DNA of 13,881 bases from NCBI GenBank assembly GCA_007135385.1, contig SLIY01000055.1, forward strand, positions 1 to 13,881, given 5' to 3'. The notes below the pieces were generated by a model that saw only the letters and a list, made by a program, of their open reading frames with translations, did no database searches and was not told the origin of the DNA. The translations under genes and the position numbers were made by a program. Numbering within the stretch: the stretch's first letter is position 1; the number at the start of each line of letters is the position of its first letter. Positions 7,007 through 13,610 of the stretch are shown here, one piece after another. Source of the DNA: Leptolyngbyaceae cyanobacterium CSSed165cm_216. GTDB lineage: Bacteria; Cyanobacteriota; Cyanobacteriia; Phormidesmidales; Phormidesmidaceae.

Positions 7007-7240
7007 ATGAGACAACCCATTTCCCGCTATGACATGGTACTCCGACTGTTGGGGGCGATCGCTAAAGGCCTGTTTATCGCCATGTTTAGCTGTACCGTGC
7101 TGGTCATCGTCGCGGCTCTTTTGGGGGCAGTGGCTCCAGCTTGGGCACTTTACACCTGGGTCTGGTCAGTCTTCTGGCGCACGGGCCTGGCGGTTTTGGC
7201 GCTGATTGCGGTAGTCACCATGCTGGATAGCTGGCAATGA
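7007..7240 (+). CDS. Small membrane protein, 77 residues
   Basis: This protein of unknown family has a short basic N terminus (RQPISRYDMVLR) followed by two hydrophobic segments: about residues 22-47 (FIAMFSCTVLVIVAALLGAV and onward) and about 57-73 (TGLAVLALIAVVTML). An aromatic loop with several Trp and Tyr (WALYTWVWSVFW) lies between them. The predicted fold is a helical hairpin in the membrane, with the basic N terminus probably in the cytoplasm. Start and coupling are supported by the GGAGG site 8 bases upstream and the 15-base gap to the preceding gene. It converges on the tetR-type gene with only 12 bases between the two ends, and a weak 5-bp hairpin (7247-7261) spans that junction. 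A HIP1 octamer lies inside the gene. Confidence 0.75.
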   Translation: MRQPISRYDMVLRLLGAIAKGLFIAMFSCTVLVIVAALLGAVAPAWALYTWVWSVFWRTGLAVLALIAVVTMLDSWQ

Positions 7241-7252
7241 CTGGGGGAGCGT

Positions 7253-7879
7253 CTACCGCTCGGTGGCTTGATCGCTCTGCTGAGTCTGCGATCGCGTCAG
7301 CAGATATACCAGGCTATCCACCAGCCGCTCTGGGGCCATCGGCATAATGGCCTGACCATGCATGATGCTCTGGGTCATGATAAAAAAGACGGTGGAGCCC
7401 AGCAGTACCCGAGCCGCCGCTTCTGGGTCAGGCAACCCCAGCTCTGAGTGGGCGTTTAGGTAGGCTGTGAGCTGTTCGATCGCCGGTTTGGTCAGATTTT
7501 CCACAAATGCCTGGGCCAACTGCGGAAACCGGCCCGACTCTCCAGCCATCAGGCGCAGAAAGTTTTGGTAGTCCATATCTTGGAGTTCAGTTTCAATCGC
7601 ATTGGTCGCTAGTCGTCGAATCACCTCGGCCGGTTCTCCCTGCCAATTGTGTTGACCCATCACCTGCTGGCACCGGGTTTGGGCCACGTATTTAACCAGG
7701 GCCTGAAACAGTCCTTCTTTATCTTGAAAGTAGCTATATACCGTAGGTTTAGAGACCCCTGCCGTCGCCGCCACCTTATCCATACTGGTACCGGCATAAC
7801 CATGTTGCAGGAACTCTTGCATCGCCCCTTGCAAAATTTGCGCGGCCTTGTCGTTAATTACCGGTGAACTGTGAGGCAC
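7253..7879 (-). CDS. TetR/AcrR-family transcriptional regulator
   Basis: The 208-residue protein has a TetR N-terminal domain at residues 10-65: AAQILQGAMQEFLQHGYAGTSMDKVA, the helix-turn-helix ATAGVSKPTVYSYF, and the characteristic DKEGLFQALV. The C-terminal ligand-binding half (about 85-200) contains an FLRLMAGESGRFPQLAQAF segment of the AefR-like C-terminal type and ends in a polar tail. Members repress genes for efflux, lipid or stress functions and usually themselves, until a small hydrophobic ligand binds. The start is GTG at 7879 with AGGAG 10 bases before it; no ATG is available near the domain start. Its targets are not evident: the gene upstream on the same strand is plsC, more than 230 bases away, and the convergent membrane gene is 12 bases from its end. 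The ligand is unknown. Confidence 0.9.
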   Translation of the reverse strand: MPHSSPVINDKAAQILQGAMQEFLQHGYAGTSMDKVAATAGVSKPTVYSYFQDKEGLFQALVKYVAQTRCQQVMGQHNWQGEPAEVIRRLATNAIETELQDMDYQNFLRLMAGESGRFPQLAQAFVENLTKPAIEQLTAYLNAHSELGLPDPEAAARVLLGSTVFFIMTQSIMHGQAIMPMAPERLVDSLVYLLTRSQTQQSDQATER

Positions 7880-7939
7880 GCGCTAGGGTCTCCTAACAAT
7901 GGTATTAAAAATATATTCGCACTCTGCCGCCACGTAGGA

Positions 7940-8116
7940 CTAGCCAGCTTGGGGGTGGACAGCGGACAGTGATGGGGGCACTGGTAATACCTTACCAAAC
8001 CGTTTAGTGTAGGTTCCTCCTGTACTAGTGATTGTCCATCCCATCTCCACCGCTAAATCAGATCCCTCCCAGAGTAAGGTGGATGCCGGAAAATGTTCCC
8101 CCCCGGGGTAGGCCAT
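7940..8116 (-). CDS. Possible small ORF behind plsC, 58 residues
   Basis: An ATG at 8116 follows the plsC stop (8119-8121) after only 2 bases, and the frame continues 58 codons to TAG. The product begins AYPGGEHFPASTLLWEGSDLAVEM and ends with a Pro/Ser-rich tail. It matches no family I know and has no membrane helix. The close junction would allow translational coupling. Against it, the frame stays open upstream through plsC on the antisense-like phase, and the composition is not distinctive. It could equally be the remains of a longer gene or chance. If it is not coding, the stretch between the tetR-type gene and plsC (7880-8118) holds only the TetR promoter region. Confidence 0.3.
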   Translation of the reverse strand: MAYPGGEHFPASTLLWEGSDLAVEMGWTITSTGGTYTKRFGKVLPVPPSLSAVHPQAG

Positions 8117-8118
8117 GC

Positions 8119-8757
8119 TTATCGCCCTAAATCGTGGAGTTGATGAATGGCGGCGGCACATTGGGCCGTCACTCCTTCTAGATCCTGGCGGTCGGTCGCC
8201 GGGGGGGGTGGAATCGGCGCTCCAATCCGGATTGTCAGGGGCACCGGCCGAGGAATCCACGAGCCTGGCTGGAAAATTTGGTGGCTGCCCCACAGGCTGA
8301 CAGGCAACAGAGGGACCTGGGCCTTGGCGGCAATCAAAGCAGCCCCAATCTTGGGGTTGGGGATACGACCATCGGCCGTGCGGGTGCCCTGCAAAAAGAT
8401 CCCAACCGCCCAGCCTGCATCCAACTGCTTGAGGGCGGCCCGAATGGCGCTGCGATCGGCACTGCCTCGCTTGACCGGATAGGCCCCATAGAGCTGAATC
8501 GCCTGGCGCAGTACCGGTACCCCGAACAACTCTTCTTTAGCCATGTAAGAGACGGGGCGTCGCACCGCCGCTGACAGCAAGGGCGGATCAAAATCGCTGG
8601 CATGGTTGGCTACCACCACCAGTCCTCCTGCTTTGGGCACCTGGTCGGCACCATACACCCGTCCTCGAAAATAAAGCCCCAACATCGGGCTGACCACTGT
8701 CCATTTGAACAGGTGGTACCACAATAGGTTAACGGGGGGTTCGCGATCGCGGCTCAT
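8119..8757 (-). CDS. plsC: 1-acyl-sn-glycerol-3-phosphate acyltransferase
   Basis: The enzyme moves an acyl group from acyl-ACP to lysophosphatidate, giving phosphatidate for membrane lipids. The 212-residue protein has the acyltransferase motifs in order: NHASDFD (His52, Asp57, the catalytic NH-x4-D motif), GAYPVKRG (91-98) and FLQGTRT (121-127). The last has Gln where most bacteria have Glu in FPEGTR. A hydrophobic region near residues 10-30 could lie against the membrane. The open frame begins with TTG at 8790; the ATG at 8757 is chosen because the acyltransferase fold starts soon after and the 11 preceding residues are not family-like. It lies 80 bases downstream of fabD on the same strand, a common cyanobacterial pairing, so co-expression is likely. 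A run of eight C near the 3' end encodes PPPP before the final helix. Confidence 0.93.
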   Translation of the reverse strand: MSRDREPPVNLLWYHLFKWTVVSPMLGLYFRGRVYGADQVPKAGGLVVVANHASDFDPPLLSAAVRRPVSYMAKEELFGVPVLRQAIQLYGAYPVKRGSADRSAIRAALKQLDAGWAVGIFLQGTRTADGRIPNPKIGAALIAAKAQVPLLPVSLWGSHQIFQPGSWIPRPVPLTIRIGAPIPPPPATDRQDLEGVTAQCAAAIHQLHDLGR

Positions 8758-8803
8758 CTTGGCACTACTATCAAAAGGATATCTACCCAAGGGATATCAA
8801 CAT

Positions 8804-8835
8804 CCACCTCTCCAGGGCAGGGACAGGGGAGGTGG
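8804..8835 (-). other. Stem-loop between fabD and plsC
   Basis: CCACCTCTCC (8804-8813) and GGGGAGGTGG (8826-8835) pair over 10 positions with one wobble and a 12-base loop. The stem starts 2 bases after the fabD stop (8838-8840). No T-run follows in the fabD direction, so it is better seen as a processing, stability or attenuation element than a full terminator. A repeated GATATC (8779-8784, 8793-8798) lies between it and plsC. Confidence 0.45.
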
Positions 8836-8837
8836 GC

Positions 8838-9728
8838 TTAACCAGCCAACTGCTGTACCTGGTCCAGGGTACCCACATTCACCAGGGTCAGATCGCGACA
8901 GGTGCGCTTAGCCAGCCCCGTCAGCACATTTCCTGGACCCACTTCCATCAGGGTGTCAATCCCTAACCCGGGCAGGGCCAGGGTGATTTCGCGCCAGCGC
9001 ACCGAGCCTGTCATTTGCTGGACTAGCCGCTGCTTGAGTGTGGCCCCATCGGTGGCTGGGGTGGGGTCAACGTTAGACAAAACAGGTACTTGGGCGATCG
9101 CAAAGGTCACCGGCTCTAGCACCGCCTTAAAAGTATTAGCAGCCTCGGCCATGAGTGGCGAGTGGAAGGCCCCACTGACATTCAGCTTCACAGCCCGCTT
9201 GGCCTTAACCGCGCCGATCACGGTCTCCACGGCCTCTGGAGTCCCGGAAATGACCACCTGCCCAGGGTTGTTGTCATTGGCCAACACCACCCCCGCCGTT
9301 GTCTCTAGCTGAGTCGCCAAATCATCGGCATCAAACCCCAAGAGGGCTGCCATCATGCCATCCGAGGCCTGGGCCATCAGTTCAGCCCGTTGCTTGACTA
9401 GAGTCAGCCCCGTAGCAAAGTCAAACACCCCAGCCGCGTAGAGGGCGACATACTCGCCCAAGCTATGGCCAGCGACAGCCTGGGGGCCTAGCCCCTGCTG
9501 CTTTAACAGGTCCACCAAAATGCTTTCAATCACGTAAAGGCAGGGCTGGGTGTAGCGAGTCTTAGAGACCTGGTCGTTGGGGTCCTTCACTACCTCTAAA
9601 ACTGACCAACCCAGTTCTGTCTCGGCCAGGGCAAAACGTGCTTGGGCCTGGGGCAGGGACGCTAAGTCAGTACCCATGCCGATAGTCTGAGAACCCTGTC
9701 CGGGAAACACCCACGCTGTGTTTGTCAT
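8838..9728 (-). CDS. fabD: Malonyl-CoA:ACP transacylase
   Basis: FabD transfers malonyl from CoA to acyl carrier protein, supplying the extender unit for type II fatty acid synthesis in the cytoplasm. The 296-residue protein has the family signature from its start: VFPGQGSQ (7-14), the nucleophile motif GHSLGEY (87-93, Ser89), Arg114 in KQRAELM and His189 in SGAFHSPLM, with VGPGNVLTGLAKR near the end. The length is normal. The frame opens upstream at 9773, but the ATG at 9728 is chosen because MTNTAWVFPGQG is the usual beginning; GAGG lies about 14 bases before it, which is rather far. plsC follows 80 bases downstream. The usual cyanobacterial upstream neighbours plsX and fabH are not present within the window; a repeat-bearing spacer lies there instead. 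A HIP1 octamer lies within the gene. Confidence 0.96.
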   Translation of the reverse strand: MTNTAWVFPGQGSQTIGMGTDLASLPQAQARFALAETELGWSVLEVVKDPNDQVSKTRYTQPCLYVIESILVDLLKQQGLGPQAVAGHSLGEYVALYAAGVFDFATGLTLVKQRAELMAQASDGMMAALLGFDADDLATQLETTAGVVLANDNNPGQVVISGTPEAVETVIGAVKAKRAVKLNVSGAFHSPLMAEAANTFKAVLEPVTFAIAQVPVLSNVDPTPATDGATLKQRLVQQMTGSVRWREITLALPGLGIDTLMEVGPGNVLTGLAKRTCRDLTLVNVGTLDQVQQLAG

Positions 9729-9764
9729 ACGTCTACCCAACCTCATTGTCTCCCCAGGGGGGAA

Positions 9765-9971
9765 ATGCATCAAAATCCTACTGTCTCACAAAATGTTCGC
9801 GGCCAACTTACCCTGCTAGGCTTTGGCCGCAATTCTCATTTTGTCTTTCAGATTGAGCCCGTGGATTGGGAACAGCAAAAAAAGGCGCACGTTGAGTGCG
9901 CCCTGGGTGTGCTGGGAAAATTGCAGACCAATTGGCAAGGGTTAGCAGGTAAGGGACGTGCAGGAAAATAA
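9765..9971 (+). CDS. Possible small ORF, 68 residues
   Basis: The frame starts at ATG 9765 with a G-rich AGGGGGG just 2 bases upstream, which is closer than normal for a ribosome-binding site. The product has no recognised domain: an N-terminal QLTLLGFGRNSHFVFQIEP segment looks beta-strand-like, and the later WEQQKKAHVECALGVLGKLQ could be an amphipathic helix. It ends with a Lys/Gly-rich tail just before the palindromic repeat. It is divergent from fabD with its start 36 bases from the fabD start. The composition is protein-like enough to mention, but there is no decisive support; it may be a fragment of a former gene. Confidence 0.35.
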   Translation: MHQNPTVSQNVRGQLTLLGFGRNSHFVFQIEPVDWEQQKKAHVECALGVLGKLQTNWQGLAGKGRAGK

Positions 9972-9989
9972 ACTACCCGCTGATCGGGC

Positions 9990-10089
9990 TTTCTCCCAAA
10001 GGGAGACATAGCATAAACGACTTCGCTCAGCCCTCGATCACTGAAGGTTGAGCGAAGTCGTTCGCGTTAGCGTCTCCCGAAGGGAGAAA
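9990..10089. repeat. 100-bp near-perfect inverted repeat (REP/MITE-like)
   Basis: The left arm (9990-10032) and right arm (10046-10089) are reverse complements over most of their length, with a 13-base loop. The innermost 16 positions (10017-10032 with 10046-10061) pair perfectly except for one wobble. Outside a variable spacer of 8-9 bases each arm carries its own small palindrome: TCTCCC-AAA-GGGAGA (9992-10006) and TCTCCC-GAA-GGGAGA (10073-10087). It has no coding capacity. It belongs to the palindromic repeats seen between cyanobacterial genes. The remaining spacer (10090-10206) shows nothing else. Confidence 0.75.
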
Positions 10090-10206
10090 ACCTGGCCACT
10101 GGGTACACTATTAACCCGCAGATCCCTAAGCACCTGACCGCCCCCTCTAACTGCTGGATTCTAGCTCCTGAGGCAGCCGCTTAACCTTGACCTGGCCACA
10201 CCAGCC

Positions 10207-10842
10207 CTACTTGTTGGGTTGGGGGGTCATCCGCAGATAGGGCTTGATTTCGGTAACCCCTTTGGGAAACTTCTGCTTGGCTTCCTCGGTGGGGATGGTC
10301 GGTGCTACCACCACATCTTCGCCATCTTTCCAGTCAACCGGGGTGGCCACGCTGTAGTTATCCGTTAGCTGTAGAGAATCCAACACCCGCAGAATTTCTG
10401 CAAAGTTGCGCCCAGTGCTGGGGGGATAGGTGATGGTCAGCCGCAGCTGTTTCTTGGGATCGATGATAAAGACACTGCGCACCGTCACTTTGGCATTGGC
10501 TTTGGGGTGAATCATGCCATAGAGGTCAGACACTTTTTTGTCGGCATCGGCGATAATCGGGTAGTCAACCGTGGTGCTCTGGGTTTCGTTGATATCGTTA
10601 ATCCAACCCTGGTGTGACTCAGCGCTGTCAACGCTGAGGGCAATCACCTTAGCGCTACGCTTTTCAAATTCGCCCTTGAGCTTAGCCACGCTGCCCAACT
10701 CGGTGGTGCAAACGGGGGTGTAATCAGCCGGGTGGGAAAACAGCACCACCCAGCTGTCGCCAGCCCAATCGTAAAAATCAATTTCACCCTGGCTGGTTTG
10801 CTGGGTAAAGTTAGGAACCTGATCGCCCAGTTGAAGCGCCAT
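10207..10842 (-). CDS. 1-Cys peroxiredoxin (Prx6-type)
   Basis: The 211-residue protein reduces hydrogen peroxide and organic hydroperoxides. It has the peroxidatic motif SHPADYTPVCTTE: Pro38, Thr42 and Cys45, with Arg122 in TVRSVFIID completing the active site. No second cysteine is present, so there is no resolving Cys, and the C-terminal extension (about 160-211, with VDWKDGEDVVVAPTIPTEEA and PYLRMTPQP) is that of the 1-Cys/Prx6 subfamily. The start is decided by the ribosome-binding site: AAGGAG lies directly against the ATG at 10848 but 6 bases before the ATG at 10842, which is therefore used. The gene stands alone: the next gene downstream on this strand is fabD beyond the repeat, and upstream is the RAYT-like gene after 131 bases. 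The reductant is unknown. Confidence 0.95.
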   Translation of the reverse strand: MALQLGDQVPNFTQQTSQGEIDFYDWAGDSWVVLFSHPADYTPVCTTELGSVAKLKGEFEKRSAKVIALSVDSAESHQGWINDINETQSTTVDYPIIADADKKVSDLYGMIHPKANAKVTVRSVFIIDPKKQLRLTITYPPSTGRNFAEILRVLDSLQLTDNYSVATPVDWKDGEDVVVAPTIPTEEAKQKFPKGVTEIKPYLRMTPQPNK

Positions 10843-10855
10843 ATACATCTCCTTG
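10843..10855 (-). promoter_or_regulatory. Shine-Dalgarno site that sets the peroxiredoxin start
   Basis: On the minus strand AAGGAG is followed by ATGTAT and then ATG-GCG. The first ATG has no spacing from AAGGAG, while the second has 6 bases, so initiation at 10842 is favoured. Confidence 0.7.
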
Positions 10856-10935
10856 TAATCTCAACAAAAGCACCTCAGCAGAATGCGGCAACCCATATTG
10901 CCTAGCATTTACTGACGCTGAATCCTATTTTCCCA

Positions 10936-10963
10936 TAAACTCCGGTATTCCGGTCGGAGTTTA
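10936..10963 (-). terminator. Hairpin after the RAYT-like gene
   Basis: TAAACTCCG (10936-10944) and CGGAGTTTA (10955-10963) form a 9-bp perfect stem with a 10-base loop, extendable inward by two wobble pairs. It starts 10 bases after the stop of the RAYT-like gene. The sequence after it in the direction of transcription is TGGGAAAATAGG, without a T-run, so termination is only partly supported. A remnant hairpin recognised by the transposase ancestor is the alternative. Confidence 0.4.
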
Positions 10964-10973
10964 GAGGATTATT

Positions 10974-11462
10974 TTAAGGATTGCAGCTCAGGATCTGCTC
11001 TCGGACCTGGAGGAGGAGGGCATTGTTGGGGATCAGCTGTTCATCGTAATTGGATTGCCAGACTGGTTGGCCCAACTGGTTGCGCCGGAGGTTAATCCGT
11101 TTGGCCGCCGCCGCCTTAAAGCCTGCAATAAAGGATGAGAGCAACCAGGGCTTTTGATGGGCCAACCCCTCTGGCTGATCGGTTAAAGCCGGTTGCAAAA
11201 AAACAACTCCTCGCAGGCCATTGGGGGTTAATGTCCACAGGTCCAGGTCAATGCCTTTGCGGTTTTGGGCTGACCGCACCCACTCATCTGCCACAATCTG
11301 GCCATAGTCGTTGGGGTAAAAACGGCCTTGGCGATAATCACCGAGCAGGGGCTGCTGCTGCTGCATCGAGAGCCGAATCAGATAGGCTTTGGCTTCGGGC
11401 CTAATGGTCATGGCAGTTAACCCTGAAGCAATGGTAGTCCTGTAGAAGCTGCACACACCCAT
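10974..11462 (-). CDS. Decayed or domesticated RAYT-type (Y1/IS200-like) transposase relative
   Basis: The 162-residue protein aligns by eye with REP-associated tyrosine transposases: AYLIRLSMQQQQPLLGD (family AYFVTICTQ...LFG), YPNDYGQIVADEW (LNDYGKIVAEEW), SSFIAGFKAAAAKRIN (RSFKSAVTKRIN) and GQPVWQSNYDEQLI (GQPVWQRNYYEHII). The family's single-strand nuclease needs the HUH histidines in MPNHIHG; here the segment reads TPNGLRG (79-85), so both are lost. The position of the nucleophile Tyr in YYEHII seems to be Asp140, though Tyr139 remains. The reading frame is nevertheless intact. The start at 11462 is preceded by AGGTGGAG at a good distance; an ATG at 11411 is possible. The protein cannot cut DNA in the usual way; it may bind REP-like hairpins or be a relic. 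It lies between the peroxiredoxin and kinase genes on the same strand. Confidence 0.7.
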   Translation of the reverse strand: MGVCSFYRTTIASGLTAMTIRPEAKAYLIRLSMQQQQPLLGDYRQGRFYPNDYGQIVADEWVRSAQNRKGIDLDLWTLTPNGLRGVVFLQPALTDQPEGLAHQKPWLLSSFIAGFKAAAAKRINLRRNQLGQPVWQSNYDEQLIPNNALLLQVREQILSCNP

Positions 11463-11540
11463 CAGTGCTCCACCTGAACATTACCAGCCAGCTTAGGATG
11501 CCCAGCCCTGGGGAAAACCGATCACAGCCACCAGGGGAAG

Positions 11541-13610
11541 TTATCGCGCTTTTTGCCACAGTTTGATGGTCTTGTCGGCACTGGCGCTAGCCAAGAGTTT
11601 GCCGCTGCTGTGGATAGCGACGCTGTGCACCGGGTTGATGTGGGCGGTCAGGGTATGCTGTAGGCTACCTTGTTGCAGTTGCCAAATTCGGAGGGTGCCA
11701 TCGCTGCCACCGCTGAGTAGGGTTTGGCCATTGGGGAAAAAACTGACCGCATTCACCTCTTGGGTGTGGCCTCGCAAAACATGCACCAAATCACCACTGG
11801 TCATGTTCCAAAGGCGGACGGTGCGGTCTTTGCTAGCACTAGCTAACCAGCGACCATCTGGGCTGATGGCGACCTGGTTGACCGTGTTGGTATGGCCAGC
11901 CAGGACTTGAACAATAGCAGCGGTTTTGACATGCCAAAAATAGATTTTGTTATCAAGGCCACCGCTCACCAGCAGCTGATCTTGATGGGCCAGGGCCACC
12001 GTTTTCACCATGCCCGATGTGCCGCCCAGGGTTTTAATTAAATTGCCTTTGTCCAGACTCCAGAGCTTCAGGGTGCCGTCTTCGCTGCCACTGGCCAAGA
12101 TATAGCCCTGCCTACCGATGGCTACTGCCGTTACATCGCGCAGATGCCCCTGCAGAGTGTGCAGGGGCGAGCCTTGCAGCATATTCCACACGCGAACCAC
12201 CGCATCATCGCCACAGCTGGCGAGCACCTGTCCACCGCTGCTGATGGCCACGTCGTTGACCCCACGTGCATGACCATGCAGGGAATAGAGCATTTGACCC
12301 GTCTGCCAGTTCCATACCCGCACGGTATCGTCTAGGCTGCCGCTGGCTAACGTCGGTAGTCGGGGACTGAAGGCCACGGCCATCACCCAAGATTGGTGGC
12401 CCGTCAGGTCTTTAACCGGCTGCCAACCCGTCGATAACCCTGGTGGTTGGGAGGGGGAGCCCCCGCCAGAGGACTGGGCTTTACTCTGGGGGCTGCCCGT
12501 AGAGCGACGCCCTGATAACCGGCTCCCCTGCGACGGTGACGGGGCAGGGGGCGGCCCCTGGGGTGGTTTAGACGGGGGCATGCGCGGTGGGGCCGTAGGG
12601 GGCAAACTATCCCTGGGGCCACTGATGGGGGGCTGTAAATCGGCAAACAGGCTACCTTGTTTGAGGCTGGAGGGTTTGAGGCTGGAGGACCAGCCTGGCA
12701 CCGCCCCCTCTAATTTTGGCAGGCGTTGCAGATCACGGATCACATCTTGGGCGGTTTGGTAGCGATCGCTGACCAAATCCTGGGTCATGCGGTTCAACAC
12801 CTCGGCTAAGCCTGGATTGATTGTGTGCCCGGCCTGCTGTAAATGCTCTTGCCACATCCAGCGGCCCTCCAGGGGGCTATAGAGGTCCTCGGGTTTGCAA
12901 CCGGTGAGTAAATGCAGACAGGTGGCCCCCAGGCTATACAAATCGCTGGAGGGATAAGCCTGCCCACTGCGCAATTGCTCAATTGGTGCATAGCCCTCGG
13001 TGCCAATGCGCGTCCCAGCCTCGTAGGCGATCGCCTCGCCAAACTGCTTAGCAACCCCAAAGTCAATCAGCACCGGCTTTTGGTTAACCTTTTGGCGAAT
13101 GATATTGGTGGGGGTAATATCCCGGTGAATCACCCCTCGACTGTGGATAAACTGCAGCACCGGCAGCAAATCCTCCAACAGCAGACGTATGCTGTTCTGA
13201 CTATAGGGGGACTGGCTGTAGAGCTCTTGATACAGGGTTTGCCCCTGGATCATTTGCTGCACCAGGTAGAGGTATTTTCCCTGCTCGAAGTAGGCCAACA
13301 GGGTGGGAATTTGGGGATGTTCCCCCAGTTCGTTCAGCCGCAGAGCCTCTTGTTCAAACAGTTGCACCGCCTTGAGAAATGACTTGGTTCCCTGGGCTTG
13401 GGGGGCAAACTGCTTGATCACACAGCGGTTATTGAGACGATCGGTGTCGAGGGCAAAATAGGTACGGCCAAATCCGCCGCGGCCAATCAACTTCACAGGT
13501 CGGTAGCGACCCCGCAGCCGAGACTGTAATGGCTGGCCACAGCTGGGGCAAGCCGGTGCCTGGGTAGCATGGTTGGGTTGGGGGCAATGGGGATTGAGGC
13601 AGCAAATCAT
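11541..13610 (-). CDS. Ser/Thr protein kinase with zinc ribbon and C-terminal WD40 propeller
   Basis: The 689-residue protein begins with a Cys-rich ribbon (CC at 3-4, Cys9, Cys21, Cys24), then a eukaryotic-type kinase at about 36-300: glycine loop GRGGFG (43-48), Lys66, Glu88 region, HRD at 162-164 with Asn169, DFG at 183-185 and the APE-like APIE at 208-211. All catalytic residues are present, so activity is expected. A Pro/Ser-rich linker (about 300-395) leads to seven clear WD40 repeats (about 398-689), each ending in LW, VW or IW and linked by GH dipeptides, enough for one closed propeller. Such cyanobacterial kinases phosphorylate Ser/Thr on target proteins, with the propeller as a docking or sensing platform. 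There is no membrane helix. The frame opens at 13691, but MICCLNPHCP at 13610 is the family's usual start. The substrate is unknown. Confidence 0.93.
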   Translation of the reverse strand: MICCLNPHCPQPNHATQAPACPSCGQPLQSRLRGRYRPVKLIGRGGFGRTYFALDTDRLNNRCVIKQFAPQAQGTKSFLKAVQLFEQEALRLNELGEHPQIPTLLAYFEQGKYLYLVQQMIQGQTLYQELYSQSPYSQNSIRLLLEDLLPVLQFIHSRGVIHRDITPTNIIRQKVNQKPVLIDFGVAKQFGEAIAYEAGTRIGTEGYAPIEQLRSGQAYPSSDLYSLGATCLHLLTGCKPEDLYSPLEGRWMWQEHLQQAGHTINPGLAEVLNRMTQDLVSDRYQTAQDVIRDLQRLPKLEGAVPGWSSSLKPSSLKQGSLFADLQPPISGPRDSLPPTAPPRMPPSKPPQGPPPAPSPSQGSRLSGRRSTGSPQSKAQSSGGGSPSQPPGLSTGWQPVKDLTGHQSWVMAVAFSPRLPTLASGSLDDTVRVWNWQTGQMLYSLHGHARGVNDVAISSGGQVLASCGDDAVVRVWNMLQGSPLHTLQGHLRDVTAVAIGRQGYILASGSEDGTLKLWSLDKGNLIKTLGGTSGMVKTVALAHQDQLLVSGGLDNKIYFWHVKTAAIVQVLAGHTNTVNQVAISPDGRWLASASKDRTVRLWNMTSGDLVHVLRGHTQEVNAVSFFPNGQTLLSGGSDGTLRIWQLQQGSLQHTLTAHINPVHSVAIHSSGKLLASASADKTIKLWQKAR
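12659..12688 (-). repeat. 15-bp perfect tandem repeat in the kinase linker
   Basis: GTTTGAGGCTGGAGG (plus strand) occurs twice back to back at 12659-12673 and 12674-12688. It encodes the five-residue repeat in SSLKPSSLKQ of the linker between kinase and propeller. Being a multiple of three, a change in copy number would alter linker length without breaking the frame. Confidence 0.8.

Noticed and set aside
8122..8293. Upstream part of the minus-strand frame ending at 7940
   Set aside because: This portion overlaps the plsC coding sequence in another frame and reads as Pro/Arg/Ser-rich shadow sequence; only the part after the plsC stop is considered.
12912..13382. 156-codon plus-strand frame
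   Set aside because: It lies wholly antisense to the kinase domain, whose motifs are complete, and its product resembles no family.
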